The notes beneath the pieces were generated by a model. It did not search any database. It was not told the origin of the DNA and was given only the letters and a program-made list of their open reading frames with translations. Positions 5,240 through 10,569 of a stretch of DNA of 10,569 nt are shown here, in pieces. Position 1 is the first letter of the stretch, and every line of letters begins with the position of its first letter. This DNA comes from Candidatus Mediterraneibacter stercorigallinarum (lineage in GTDB: Bacteria; Bacillota; Clostridia; Lachnospirales; Lachnospiraceae). The DNA lies in assembly GCA_019116185.1 (NCBI GenBank), contig DXCD01000094.1:1-10569 (forward strand), read 5' to 3'. The position numbers were made by a program, and so were the translations under genes.

Positions 5240-6130
5240 ATGAGCCAAAACGTTCAACAGGAATTTGTCAATAAAGAATTGTGGGAAAAATTCAGAAAGC
5301 GGTTTAAAAGTAATACAACAGAGGCTTCTTACCGGTCAGATATTTCCGAGTTCCGCCGTTTCTGCGGGAAAAATCTGAAAGACGCGGACAGAGGGGACGT
5401 GGAGCGTTATTATGCGTTTATGAAAAATAAAATGGATAGCGGGCGCATCAGTCCTCTGACTGTGACAAAGAAGTTCCGGGAGCTTCATTCCTTTTTAAAG
5501 TTTGCTGCAGATGAGACTGGAGATGATACGGAGTACAGGGATTATTTCTATCCCTATCTCAAGAATATGGAAAAGGAACGAGGGCTTGCAAGATCAATTC
5601 CTGTGGAGGATATGGACGCTCTTCTGGAGGCAGCGTCAGATGATTTGATGGCATATACGATCCTGACGCTCATGTACCGCGCGGGAATTTCGTCCACGGA
5701 GATCGCGGGGCTGAACGGCGCGGAAGATTTCGCACTGTACGGGGATGAGGGCTATGTCCTGCTGTCAGGCAGAGAAGAGCCGTGCTATATCCCGGAAGAT
5801 GCATGGAAGATCCTGATGAAATATATGGATCAGAGAGATGAGCATCCCAGCCTTTTTTATAACAGGAGCGGAAGGCGTCTTAACATAATGTATATCAGCC
5901 GGATGATGAAGAGATACTGCCGGAAGGCGGGGATTGAGAATTATAGCGCAGAGGCAGTGAGGAACTGCTGTGCATTTAATCTGTTTTCCTATGGGGCATC
6001 GCCGAAGCAGGTGGCGGACCAGATGGGAAGGACTCAGCAGCAGATCCGAAGATACCGCGGCATGAGTTACCGCGGCAATCTGCGCAGACAGGCGGATGAA
6101 CTGGTGAAGATCCGCATTGAGAGCCCGTAA
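5240..6130 (+). CDS. Tyrosine recombinase/phage-integrase-family protein with degenerate catalytic residues
   Basis: A 296-residue protein with XerC/D-like organisation. The N-terminal SAM-like core-binding domain covers about 8-92 (TEASYRSDISEFRRFCGKN; SPLTVTKKFRELHSFLKFAA), and the C-terminal recombinase domain about 118-290. By hand alignment to XerD, the first catalytic Arg (GLRVSEL) is replaced in AGISSTEIAGL (S151). The beta-hairpin Lys region (LSGREEPCYIP) lacks a matching Lys. H-x-x-R-H becomes E238-AV-R241-N242, and the LGH His becomes R264 in MGRT. R241 and the nucleophile-like Y272 (RRYRGM) remain. It probably binds DNA but may not cut or join it. Start: GGGGAGGG at 5225-5232 with 7 bases to ATG 5240; the longer frame from 5120 begins in the terminator. 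It has its own promoter and converges on the next gene with 4 bases between stops. The frame is intact, so it is not an obvious pseudogene. No att repeats or phage genes are nearby. Confidence 0.85.
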   Translation: MSQNVQQEFVNKELWEKFRKRFKSNTTEASYRSDISEFRRFCGKNLKDADRGDVERYYAFMKNKMDSGRISPLTVTKKFRELHSFLKFAADETGDDTEYRDYFYPYLKNMEKERGLARSIPVEDMDALLEAASDDLMAYTILTLMYRAGISSTEIAGLNGAEDFALYGDEGYVLLSGREEPCYIPEDAWKILMKYMDQRDEHPSLFYNRSGRRLNIMYISRMMKRYCRKAGIENYSAEAVRNCCAFNLFSYGASPKQVADQMGRTQQQIRRYRGMSYRGNLRRQADELVKIRIESP

Positions 6131-6134
6131 AAGG

Positions 6135-6815
6135 TCAGCGGGAGAAGTATTTACGCACAAGGCAGGAAATTACGCCTGCCGCGCACAGCCCGAAGAGAGC
6201 ATTGTGCATGGAACCGTATACCTCCAGAGCTCCTTTGAGCCCGCAGAGGACCTCCGGTGATTCCGGAAGGAAACGGTACACAAGGAAGGCCAGATAAGAG
6301 GAGACAAAGACAGCGATAAAGGAAAAGAGCCCCCGCCCGGCGTCTTCTTTCCATGAGCCGGAATCATCACGCACACGTACTTTTGTCATTGACCAGATCA
6401 GGGCAATGAATTCAAAGAGAAGGAAGATGACAGCAACACACAGATATGCGGTCAGTGTCATGGAAAACTTATGTGTCCGCACGGATTCCATGATATCTCC
6501 ATAAGGCGTGCTTGCCCGCCAGAACGTATAAGTCACATAAGCCGCCGCTGCCAGTATCAGGACAGCGGTAAGACAGCGGACCAGGGCTGACGCGGCACGT
6601 GAGAGGACCCGCCCGCCCTTTCGGATCGGAGCGGCGAGAGGGACGCCTCCTCGGCTCCTGCGCCTGGAGGAACGGGAGTCTTCCGCGTATCTGTCATAGT
6701 CTTGTCTCCTGGATCTGTCGTCATCATAGTTGTCTTGATCTTCCTCCCAGCCGTCTTCATAAGTCACTTCAAAATCATCGTCAAATATATCTGAAAAATC
6801 CTTTTCTCGTTTCAT
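6135..6815 (-). CDS. Membrane protein with acidic, then Arg/Ser-rich, N-terminal tail (unknown function)
   Basis: A 226-residue protein. Residues 1-46 contain 20 Asp/Glu and look disordered (FSDIFDDDFEVTYEDGWEED). A basic RS-rich linker follows (DSRSSRRRSRGG, about 46-57), then about four hydrophobic segments (roughly 79-97, 121-142, 163-181, 204-221), ending in the basic tail RKYFSR. I recognise no family. The acidic tail could bind cations or basic partners, and the architecture suggests a membrane organiser or sensor, but that is a guess. Start: on the minus strand, GAGGAAAG precedes the ATG by a few bases, and a good promoter lies 66 bases upstream. Its stop is 4 bases from the stop of the convergent recombinase-like gene, with no terminator in between. 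It is divergent from the small membrane protein at 7041. Confidence 0.82.
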   Translation of the reverse strand: MKREKDFSDIFDDDFEVTYEDGWEEDQDNYDDDRSRRQDYDRYAEDSRSSRRRSRGGVPLAAPIRKGGRVLSRAASALVRCLTAVLILAAAAYVTYTFWRASTPYGDIMESVRTHKFSMTLTAYLCVAVIFLLFEFIALIWSMTKVRVRDDSGSWKEDAGRGLFSFIAVFVSSYLAFLVYRFLPESPEVLCGLKGALEVYGSMHNALFGLCAAGVISCLVRKYFSR

Positions 6816-6880
6816 GGACTTTCCTCGCTTTCTGAAAAAACTTCCCTTATGTTATATCTTTTTTCTTCCTCACACAAGGG

Positions 6881-6909
6881 ATTATATGAAAATTTTAAAA
6901 AGATTTCAT
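6881..6909 (-). promoter_or_regulatory. Predicted sigma-A-type promoter for the minus-strand membrane protein
   Basis: Read on the minus strand: ATGAAA (6909-6904, 4 of 6 consensus bases), 17-base spacer, then a perfect TATAAT (6886-6881). Transcription would start near 6874, giving a leader of nearly 60 bases. It lies in the A/T-rich part of the divergent region 6816-7040. No equally clear plus-strand promoter for the gene at 7041 was found. Confidence 0.6.
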
Positions 6910-6918
6910 TTTTAGCAT

Positions 6919-6956
6919 CTTACAAAAGTGTAAGCCCGGGAGGGCGAATTGTAAGC
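6919..6956. promoter_or_regulatory. Inverted repeat and helically phased repeat in the divergent intergenic region
   Basis: CTTACA-AAAG-TGTAAG (6919-6934) is a perfect inverted repeat. TGTAAGC recurs at 6929-6935 and 6950-6956, start to start 21 bases, about two helical turns. The cluster lies just upstream (10 bases) of the minus-strand -35 box and about 85 bases before the plus-strand gene at 7041, so it is placed to influence both. A regulator-binding site is inferred; no specific regulator is recognised. The remaining part of 6816-7040 shows no gene. Confidence 0.35.
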
Positions 6957-7040
6957 TGTCTGAATGGAAGTGCCCGGCAGGATTCTGTTACCATAGATAT
7001 GCAGACAGGAAACAGAGATTCACTGACAGGAGGAAGGAAA

Positions 7041-7196
7041 ATGGAAGAGAAAAAAGAAAGACGGGTGGGCAGGGCGCTCAGCTGGATCCTGCTCGTACTC
7101 CTTGTAATGATCATCGTACCGATCGGGGCTGTCATGTTTGTAATATCAGGCGTCTGGAACGCGGCAGACCGTGCATTGCTTAAATTTAACAGATAA
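7041..7196 (+). CDS. 51-residue single-span membrane protein (unknown function)
   Basis: The reading frame is open from 6849, but the only well-placed start is ATG 7041, with AGGAGG at 7028-7033 and a 7-base spacer. The product has a charged N-terminus (MEEKKERRVGRALS), one strong hydrophobic span (about 15-37, WILLVLLVMIIVPIGAVMFV) and a short tail ending ADRALLKFNR. By the positive-inside rule the basic N-terminus should be cytoplasmic. The upstream part of the frame has lower coding quality and is not included. No family is recognised. It is divergent from the acidic-tailed membrane protein, so the two may be co-regulated. Confidence 0.68.
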   Translation: MEEKKERRVGRALSWILLVLLVMIIVPIGAVMFVISGVWNAADRALLKFNR

Positions 7197-7220
7197 GACC
7201 TTCTTTTTACATCATTTCAC

Positions 7221-7280
7221 AAATCTTTTCAAAATCTTAAGAATTACATTCCGGTTATCTTAAGAACATTTTTTTAGAAT
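7221..7280 (+). promoter_or_regulatory. Direct-repeat promoter region of the glycosyltransferase operon
   Basis: AAATCTT occurs at 7221-7227 and 7232-7238, 11 bases apart, and ATCTTAAGAA occurs at 7234-7243 and 7257-7266, 23 bases apart. A -10-like TAGAAT lies at 7275-7280, but the expected -35 position (about 7252-7257, CGGTTA) is poor. The longer repeat pair is centred near 7250, about -37 relative to a start near 7287. Phased direct repeats covering a weak -35 fit activation by an OmpR/PhoB-type response regulator; this is inference. The leader continues through the short palindrome ACCCTGAGGGT (7312-7322) to the GAGGAGG ribosome-binding site. Confidence 0.45.
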
Positions 7281-7345
7281 GAGATCGTGAAAAATAGAAA
7301 ATACCTGAGAAACCCTGAGGGTGATGATATGAGGAGGCTCAAGTT

Positions 7346-8386
7346 ATGAAATACATTACATTTACAGTACCATGCTACAATTCGGAAAGTTATATGAGAC
7401 GGTGCGTGGATTCTCTGCTCGCGGGAGGCAGGGATGTGGAAATTATACTGGTCAACGACGGATCAACGGACAGGACGGCAGAGATCGCGGATGAATATCA
7501 GCTGAAATATCCTGACATCGTGCGTGCCGTGCACAAGGAAAACGGCGGGCACGGGTCCGGAGTGAACAAAGGGCTGGAGCTGGCGCGTGGGCTTTACTAT
7601 AAAGTAGTGGATTCGGACGACTGGCTCGACAAGGATTCTTACCTGAGACTCCTGAAGAGGATAAAGGATTTCTGCGCAGGCAGGACCGCGGAAAGCGACC
7701 GGAAGCAGCCGGATCTTATTGTATGCAACTATGTGTACGACCATCTGGATGAGGGCACGAGCCGCGTGATGGATTACAGAAATATCTTCCCAAAAGAGAA
7801 GCTGTGCACATGGAACGAGATCGGGAGGTTTAAGCCTTCCCAGTACCTGATCATGCATTCGCTCATGTTCCGTGCTGAAGTGTTGAGAAGATCCGGCGTA
7901 AAGCTTCCGGAGCACACGTTTTATGTTGATAACCTGTTCTCTTATCAGCCGCTGCCTTACGTGGAGAGTATCTATTATATGGATCTTGACCTGTATCATT
8001 ATTATCTTGGACGGGAAGACCAGTCGGTCAATGAAAAAGTGCTCATGAAGAGGATTGACCAGCAGATCCGCGTGACAGATCTGGTGGCGAAAAGCGTGGA
8101 CCTGCAGGCAGTGAAAGAAAAATATCCGAAACTGGCCTCTTATATGACACGGAATATCTCCATCATGCTGTCAATCTCCTCTATCCATCTGCTTCTGATC
8201 AAAACCGAGGAGGCAGAACAAAAGAGGAGAGACATGTGGGAGAACATCAAGGCGTATAACACGGCGCTTTATTACCGGCTTCGGTATTCCACACTGAGCG
8301 GCCTGACATACCTGCCGGGAAAACTGGGAGGGAAGCTGACCGTAGGCGGCTACCGGTTTGCGCGGAAAATCTATCAGTTCCAGTAG
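7346..8386 (+). CDS. Family 2 glycosyltransferase (GT-A fold)
   Basis: A 346-residue cytoplasmic enzyme without membrane spans. The N-terminus ITFTVPCYNSESYMRRCVDS is the classical GT2 opening. VNDGSTD (36-42) binds the nucleotide, NGGHGSGVNKGL (66-77) is the GT2 glycine-rich segment, and DSDDW (89-93) carries the metal-binding D-x-D. The C-terminal part (about 150-346) includes LGREDQSVN and is likely the acceptor side. It transfers a sugar from a nucleotide-sugar donor; the sugar and acceptor are not readable. Start: GAGGAGG at 7331-7337, 8 bases before ATG. Its TAG stop overlaps the AGGAGG ribosome-binding site of the next gene (8385-8390), so the two are probably translationally coupled. 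With the permuted NlpC/P60 protein and the flippase-like protein it forms a probable envelope glycolipid operon. Confidence 0.93.
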   Translation: MKYITFTVPCYNSESYMRRCVDSLLAGGRDVEIILVNDGSTDRTAEIADEYQLKYPDIVRAVHKENGGHGSGVNKGLELARGLYYKVVDSDDWLDKDSYLRLLKRIKDFCAGRTAESDRKQPDLIVCNYVYDHLDEGTSRVMDYRNIFPKEKLCTWNEIGRFKPSQYLIMHSLMFRAEVLRRSGVKLPEHTFYVDNLFSYQPLPYVESIYYMDLDLYHYYLGREDQSVNEKVLMKRIDQQIRVTDLVAKSVDLQAVKEKYPKLASYMTRNISIMLSISSIHLLLIKTEEAEQKRRDMWENIKAYNTALYYRLRYSTLSGLTYLPGKLGGKLTVGGYRFARKIYQFQ

Positions 8387-8397
8387 GAGGCATACTT

Positions 8398-9054
8398 ATG
8401 GCACAGATATATATTGCATTTGTCGATACCCCGGGATTTTTTGCAGGGGTCATCCGCAGAACGATCAAACAGAAATATATCCACGTGGCAGTGGGGCTGG
8501 ATCCGTATCTGGAAGAAGCGTACAGCATCGGGAGGAGGCATCCGTCTATTCCTCTGATCGCAGGATTTGAAAAAGAAGACAAAAGAAAGATCCTGCGTGC
8601 ATTTCCGGGAGCAGATTACATGGTGTGCAGCATTGAATGTACGGTGGAGCAGAAAGAATATATTGCGAAAGAATTAAGGGAGGCGATGAAGAGAAGGTTC
8701 AGCTATCATTATACAGTGCTGGGACTTCCCTTTATCCTGCTGAACAGACCGTTCTATCAGAAGAACCATTATACCTGTTCGTCCTATATCGCAAGGCTTC
8801 TTTCCGAGGCGGGCGTCTGCAGATGGGAGAAGCATTTTTCTCTTGTGACACCGAAAGATTTCTATGAATATAAAGAGAAGCAGAAAATTTTTGAGGGAAG
8901 CTTAAGGGAGCTGACAGACGCGGTGCGAAAGACACCCGAGCTGAAAAGAATGCCGGTATTCCATTTTGCCCGCCCGGCATATGCGGGCGCGGCCTATATG
9001 AAACCGGGATATATAAAAACTGTGCGGAAGCGGGGGATGGATTATGAGCGCTAA
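8398..9054 (+). CDS. Permuted NlpC/P60 (YiiX/LRAT-like, papain-fold) protein
   Basis: A 218-residue protein with no signal peptide or membrane span. An early His in KYIHVAVGLDPYLEEAYSIG (H29) and a later Cys in NHYTCSSYIARLLSEAG (C127) give the His-then-Cys order of the circularly permuted NlpC/P60 superfamily (YiiX, YycO, LRAT-like), opposite to classical NlpC/P60 peptidases. LVTPKDFYEY (149-158) matches the segment that usually follows the Cys helix. Members act as thiol amidases/peptidases or as acyltransferases on lipids. A cytoplasmic protein between a glycosyltransferase and a lipid-flippase-like protein fits acyl or amide chemistry on a lipid intermediate, but this is inference. Start: AGGAGG 8385-8390 with 7 bases to ATG, overlapping the upstream stop. 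Its last 11 bases overlap the start of the next gene. The C-terminus is basic (RKRGMDYER). Confidence 0.72.
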   Translation: MAQIYIAFVDTPGFFAGVIRRTIKQKYIHVAVGLDPYLEEAYSIGRRHPSIPLIAGFEKEDKRKILRAFPGADYMVCSIECTVEQKEYIAKELREAMKRRFSYHYTVLGLPFILLNRPFYQKNHYTCSSYIARLLSEAGVCRWEKHFSLVTPKDFYEYKEKQKIFEGSLRELTDAVRKTPELKRMPVFHFARPAYAGAAYMKPGYIKTVRKRGMDYER

Positions 9055-10102
9055 GAAGAGGACACTTCAGATGGCATTGTTTCTTGTGATTATGCTCATG
9101 ACTTTCTATGCGCTCTTCAGCGGGCGCAATCTGTCGGAGATCGCCCATGCCGTGGCGGAGATGTCCCCGCTGTACCTGGTTCCGGCGGTCGGTCTTGCCG
9201 TGTTTTTCGTATGTGCGGAAGGATACATGATCTGGTATCTTCTGCGCTCTATGAAAGCGCACAAAAGCGGAGGAAAAGGCAGTTCCCTGTTGCGGTGCAT
9301 CCAGTATTCTTTTATCGGGTTTTTCTATTCCGGCATCACTCCTTCCGCTTCCGGAGGACAGCCGGTTCAGCTTTACTACATGAATAAGGACGGAAACAGA
9401 GGGTCTGACAGCACGGTAGTGCTCATGACGGTTGCAGTGGCATATAAGTTCGTTCTGGTTGTTATGGGCTTAGGGATTCTCTTATTCTGGTTCCGGCCGC
9501 TCACAAATGAGCTGGGAAAATATTTCCCGCTTTATCTTCTGGGACTCTCCCTGAATGTGATCCTTGTCATTGTGATCCTGGGAGTCATGCTTTTCCCACA
9601 GGTGATGCTGAAAACAGCACTGGTTTTTGAAGGTCTTCTGATCCGCATGAAGATCTGGAAGCCCTCGGATCAGAGGGAAGAGAAGATCCGGGCATTTATT
9701 GACAGTTATCAGAATGCAGTGACCTGGCTTAAAGCACATAAGGAGAAGCTGGCGTTTGTTCTCTTTGTGACCTTCCTCCAGCGTTGCAGCGTGTTTGTCC
9801 TGACCTACATGGTATATCTGGGATTCGGGCTGGAAGGCACTTCCGCTATGCAGGTGATCCTGCTCCAGGCAGCGGTGTATATCGCGGTGGACATGCTTCC
9901 TCTTCCGGGAGCGCAGGGAATCACGGAACTGATGTACCAGGCAGTGTTTACCCATGTATTTACCGGGATATATCTGATCCCGTCCATGCTGGTGAGCCGG
10001 GGGATCAATTTCTATTTCCTGCTTGTCGTAAGCCTGCTTGTCGTGGTGGCTGTGAGGATCGGGGAGAAACACAGGCAGAGATGTATCAGGGCAGTCTCTT
10101 AG
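9044..10102 (+). CDS. Flippase-like (UPF0104 / lysylphosphatidylglycerol synthase transmembrane domain) membrane protein
   Basis: A 352-residue membrane protein with about eight hydrophobic segments (near 9-25, 42-66, 86-98, 124-150, 162-184, 236-260, 266-283 and 316-338). It has the family's two signature loops: GITPSASGGQP (97-107) and PLPGAQGITE (286-295). The domain is the membrane half of MprF, which moves lysyl-phosphatidylglycerol to the outer leaflet; here the aminoacyl-transferase half is absent, so another lipid is likely moved. The ATG overlaps the end of the previous gene by 11 bases, with a GGGGG purine tract at 9032-9036 as ribosome-binding site, so translational coupling is likely. 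As the third gene of the glycosyltransferase operon it is a natural exporter for the lipid made by the two upstream proteins; this link is inferred from order alone. No terminator is seen just after it. Confidence 0.9.
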   Translation: MSAKKRTLQMALFLVIMLMTFYALFSGRNLSEIAHAVAEMSPLYLVPAVGLAVFFVCAEGYMIWYLLRSMKAHKSGGKGSSLLRCIQYSFIGFFYSGITPSASGGQPVQLYYMNKDGNRGSDSTVVLMTVAVAYKFVLVVMGLGILLFWFRPLTNELGKYFPLYLLGLSLNVILVIVILGVMLFPQVMLKTALVFEGLLIRMKIWKPSDQREEKIRAFIDSYQNAVTWLKAHKEKLAFVLFVTFLQRCSVFVLTYMVYLGFGLEGTSAMQVILLQAAVYIAVDMLPLPGAQGITELMYQAVFTHVFTGIYLIPSMLVSRGINFYFLLVVSLLVVVAVRIGEKHRQRCIRAVS

Positions 10103-10123
10103 AATAAGGAATTAATGGAAAAG

Positions 10124-10168
10124 TTACAATTTCTTAATTTTGTAAACACAGGATATACAAAAATATCC
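10124..10168 (+). promoter_or_regulatory. Two inverted repeats upstream of the DUF5348-like gene
   Basis: TTACAA (10124-10129) and TTGTAA (10140-10145) form an inverted repeat with a 10-base gap. GGATAT-ACAAAA-ATATCC (10151-10168) is a perfect six-base-pair hairpin. TATACA (10153-10158) could serve as a -10 box, but I see no good -35 at the right distance. The region 10103-10253 has no gene and probably holds the promoter and leader of the next gene. Confidence 0.35.
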
Positions 10169-10253
10169 AGTAAGATCGTCAGTATCAGCAACAGAAGGAC
10201 CCGGCAGGAAACGTTTTAAAAGCGAAGAGCAGCCCTAAAAGGAGTTGATACAG

Positions 10254-10466
10254 ATGATGCAGGGAGTATTAAATGTTTATCGTGACAAGGTATATATTGT
10301 CACTGATACAAAAAAAGAGCCTCTTCATTCCGGACAGTATGTCTATCTGATCGTGCATGGCTGCTGGATTCCGGTTATAGTCCGTCATTCTGCGGAGACA
10401 GGAAAATGGTGTTTCCAGCACCTGGAAGAGATCGAGATCAATGGGCAGGAAGCTGCGGTAAAATGA
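10254..10466 (+). CDS. Small DUF5348-like protein
   Basis: A 70-residue soluble protein, MMQGVLNVYRDKVYIVTD onward, predicted all-beta. LHSGQYVYLIVHGCWIPVIV (24-43), followed about 11 residues later by W53-CFQHLEEIEI, resembles the DUF5348 pattern (L-x-G-x with a W-I-P strand and a later W-(Y/C)-x strand). That match is from memory and is moderate. DUF5348 proteins are small, common in Firmicutes and mobile elements, and have no known role. Start: AAGGAG at 10239-10244 gives 9 bases to ATG 10254; the ATG at 10257 is also possible, and a TTG at 10245 abuts the ribosome-binding site and is rejected. It is preceded by inverted repeats and followed by a tandem repeat, and it is separated from the glycolipid operon by 151 bases. 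Confidence 0.72.
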   Translation: MMQGVLNVYRDKVYIVTDTKKEPLHSGQYVYLIVHGCWIPVIVRHSAETGKWCFQHLEEIEINGQEAAVK

Positions 10467-10501
10467 TCTTGCGGAGGCTTTGATAAAATAAAGTAACAAA
10501 C

Positions 10502-10537
10502 ATAGGAGGAAAATAGGGAATATAGGAGGAAAATAGG
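10502..10537 (+). repeat. Tandem 16-base repeat with two Shine-Dalgarno-like cores
   Basis: ATAGGAGGAAAATAGG occurs at 10502-10517 and again at 10522-10537, a 20-base period with GAAT between. Each copy carries AGGAGG. No ATG follows either copy at normal spacing before the window ends, so a gene start just beyond the edge cannot be judged. It may be a recent duplication of a ribosome-binding site region, or a small binding-site array. Confidence 0.55.
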
Positions 10538-10569
10538 AAATTCTCTGCTAAAATAATTTCTTCAAACAG

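Noticed and set aside
5240..6130. Mobile element or prophage around the recombinase-like gene
   Set aside because: No flanking repeats, tRNA target, excisionase or phage genes were found, and the protein itself lacks key catalytic residues.
6964..6996. Ten-codon leader peptide MEVPGRILLP in the 7041 gene leader
   Set aside because: The nearest purine-rich ribosome-binding site is about 20 bases away, too far for normal initiation, and no attenuator structure accompanies it.
6849..7040. N-terminal extension of the small membrane protein to the ATG at 6849
   Set aside because: There is no ribosome-binding site at 6849, and the segment runs through the minus-strand promoter and inverted repeats; AGGAGG sits just before ATG 7041.
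7463..7999. Open frame of 178 residues on the minus strand
   Set aside because: Shadow of the glycosyltransferase gene, whose own motifs are unambiguous.
9482..10072. Open frame of 196 residues on the minus strand
   Set aside because: It lies entirely opposite the flippase-like gene, and its His/Gln/Asp-rich translation is typical of the reverse strand of a membrane-protein gene.

Overview
The window looks like chromosome of a gut-type Clostridia, most likely Lachnospiraceae (Bacillota). This is inferred from the strong AGGAGG ribosome-binding sites, the GGGtGRT protein next to a NifU-like scaffold, the DUF5348-like small protein and the many small membrane proteins. I saw no rRNA, tRNA, CRISPR array or insertion sequence. 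Coding density is high and no gene-free stretch exceeds about 230 bases.

Layout, left to right. (1) 1-1590: the 3' end of a NifU-like iron-sulfur scaffold gene, then a complete GGGtGRT-family gene, closed by a hairpin terminator. Both genes avoid AGG/CGG arginine codons, unlike the rest of the window, which suggests high expression. (2) 1615-2232: an NADPH-dependent FMN reductase/flavodoxin-fold protein with an Isf-like compact cysteine motif. (3) 2255-3617: a promoter with stacked palindromes, an SPFH (stomatin/prohibitin) membrane protein, a small ribbon-helix-helix protein and a hairpin. (4) 3646-5138: an AllA/ureidoglycolate lyase-family cupin, a 76-residue unknown, an ECF transporter S component and a structured terminator. 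(5) 5151-6130: a promoter and a tyrosine-recombinase-fold protein in which most catalytic positions appear substituted. (6) 6135-7196: a minus-strand acidic-tailed membrane protein, converging on the recombinase with only 4 bases between stop codons, and divergent from a 51-residue single-span membrane protein. (7) 7221-10102: a promoter region with direct repeats, then a tight three-gene operon: family 2 glycosyltransferase, permuted NlpC/P60 (YiiX/LRAT-like) enzyme, and MprF-type flippase-like membrane protein. (8) 10124-10569: inverted repeats, a small DUF5348-like gene, and a tandem repeat carrying two Shine-Dalgarno-like cores.

How the genes may work together. The clearest functional unit is the operon at 7346-10102, whose composition suggests synthesis, modification and membrane translocation of an envelope glycolipid. 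The scaffold/GGGtGRT pair looks like one conserved unit of unknown role tied to iron-sulfur chemistry. The SPFH and RHH genes look like a membrane protein and its possible regulator. The AllA-like and ECF genes may form an uptake and processing unit, but the substrate cannot be read from the sequence. The recombinase-like gene has its own promoter and may have become a DNA-binding protein.
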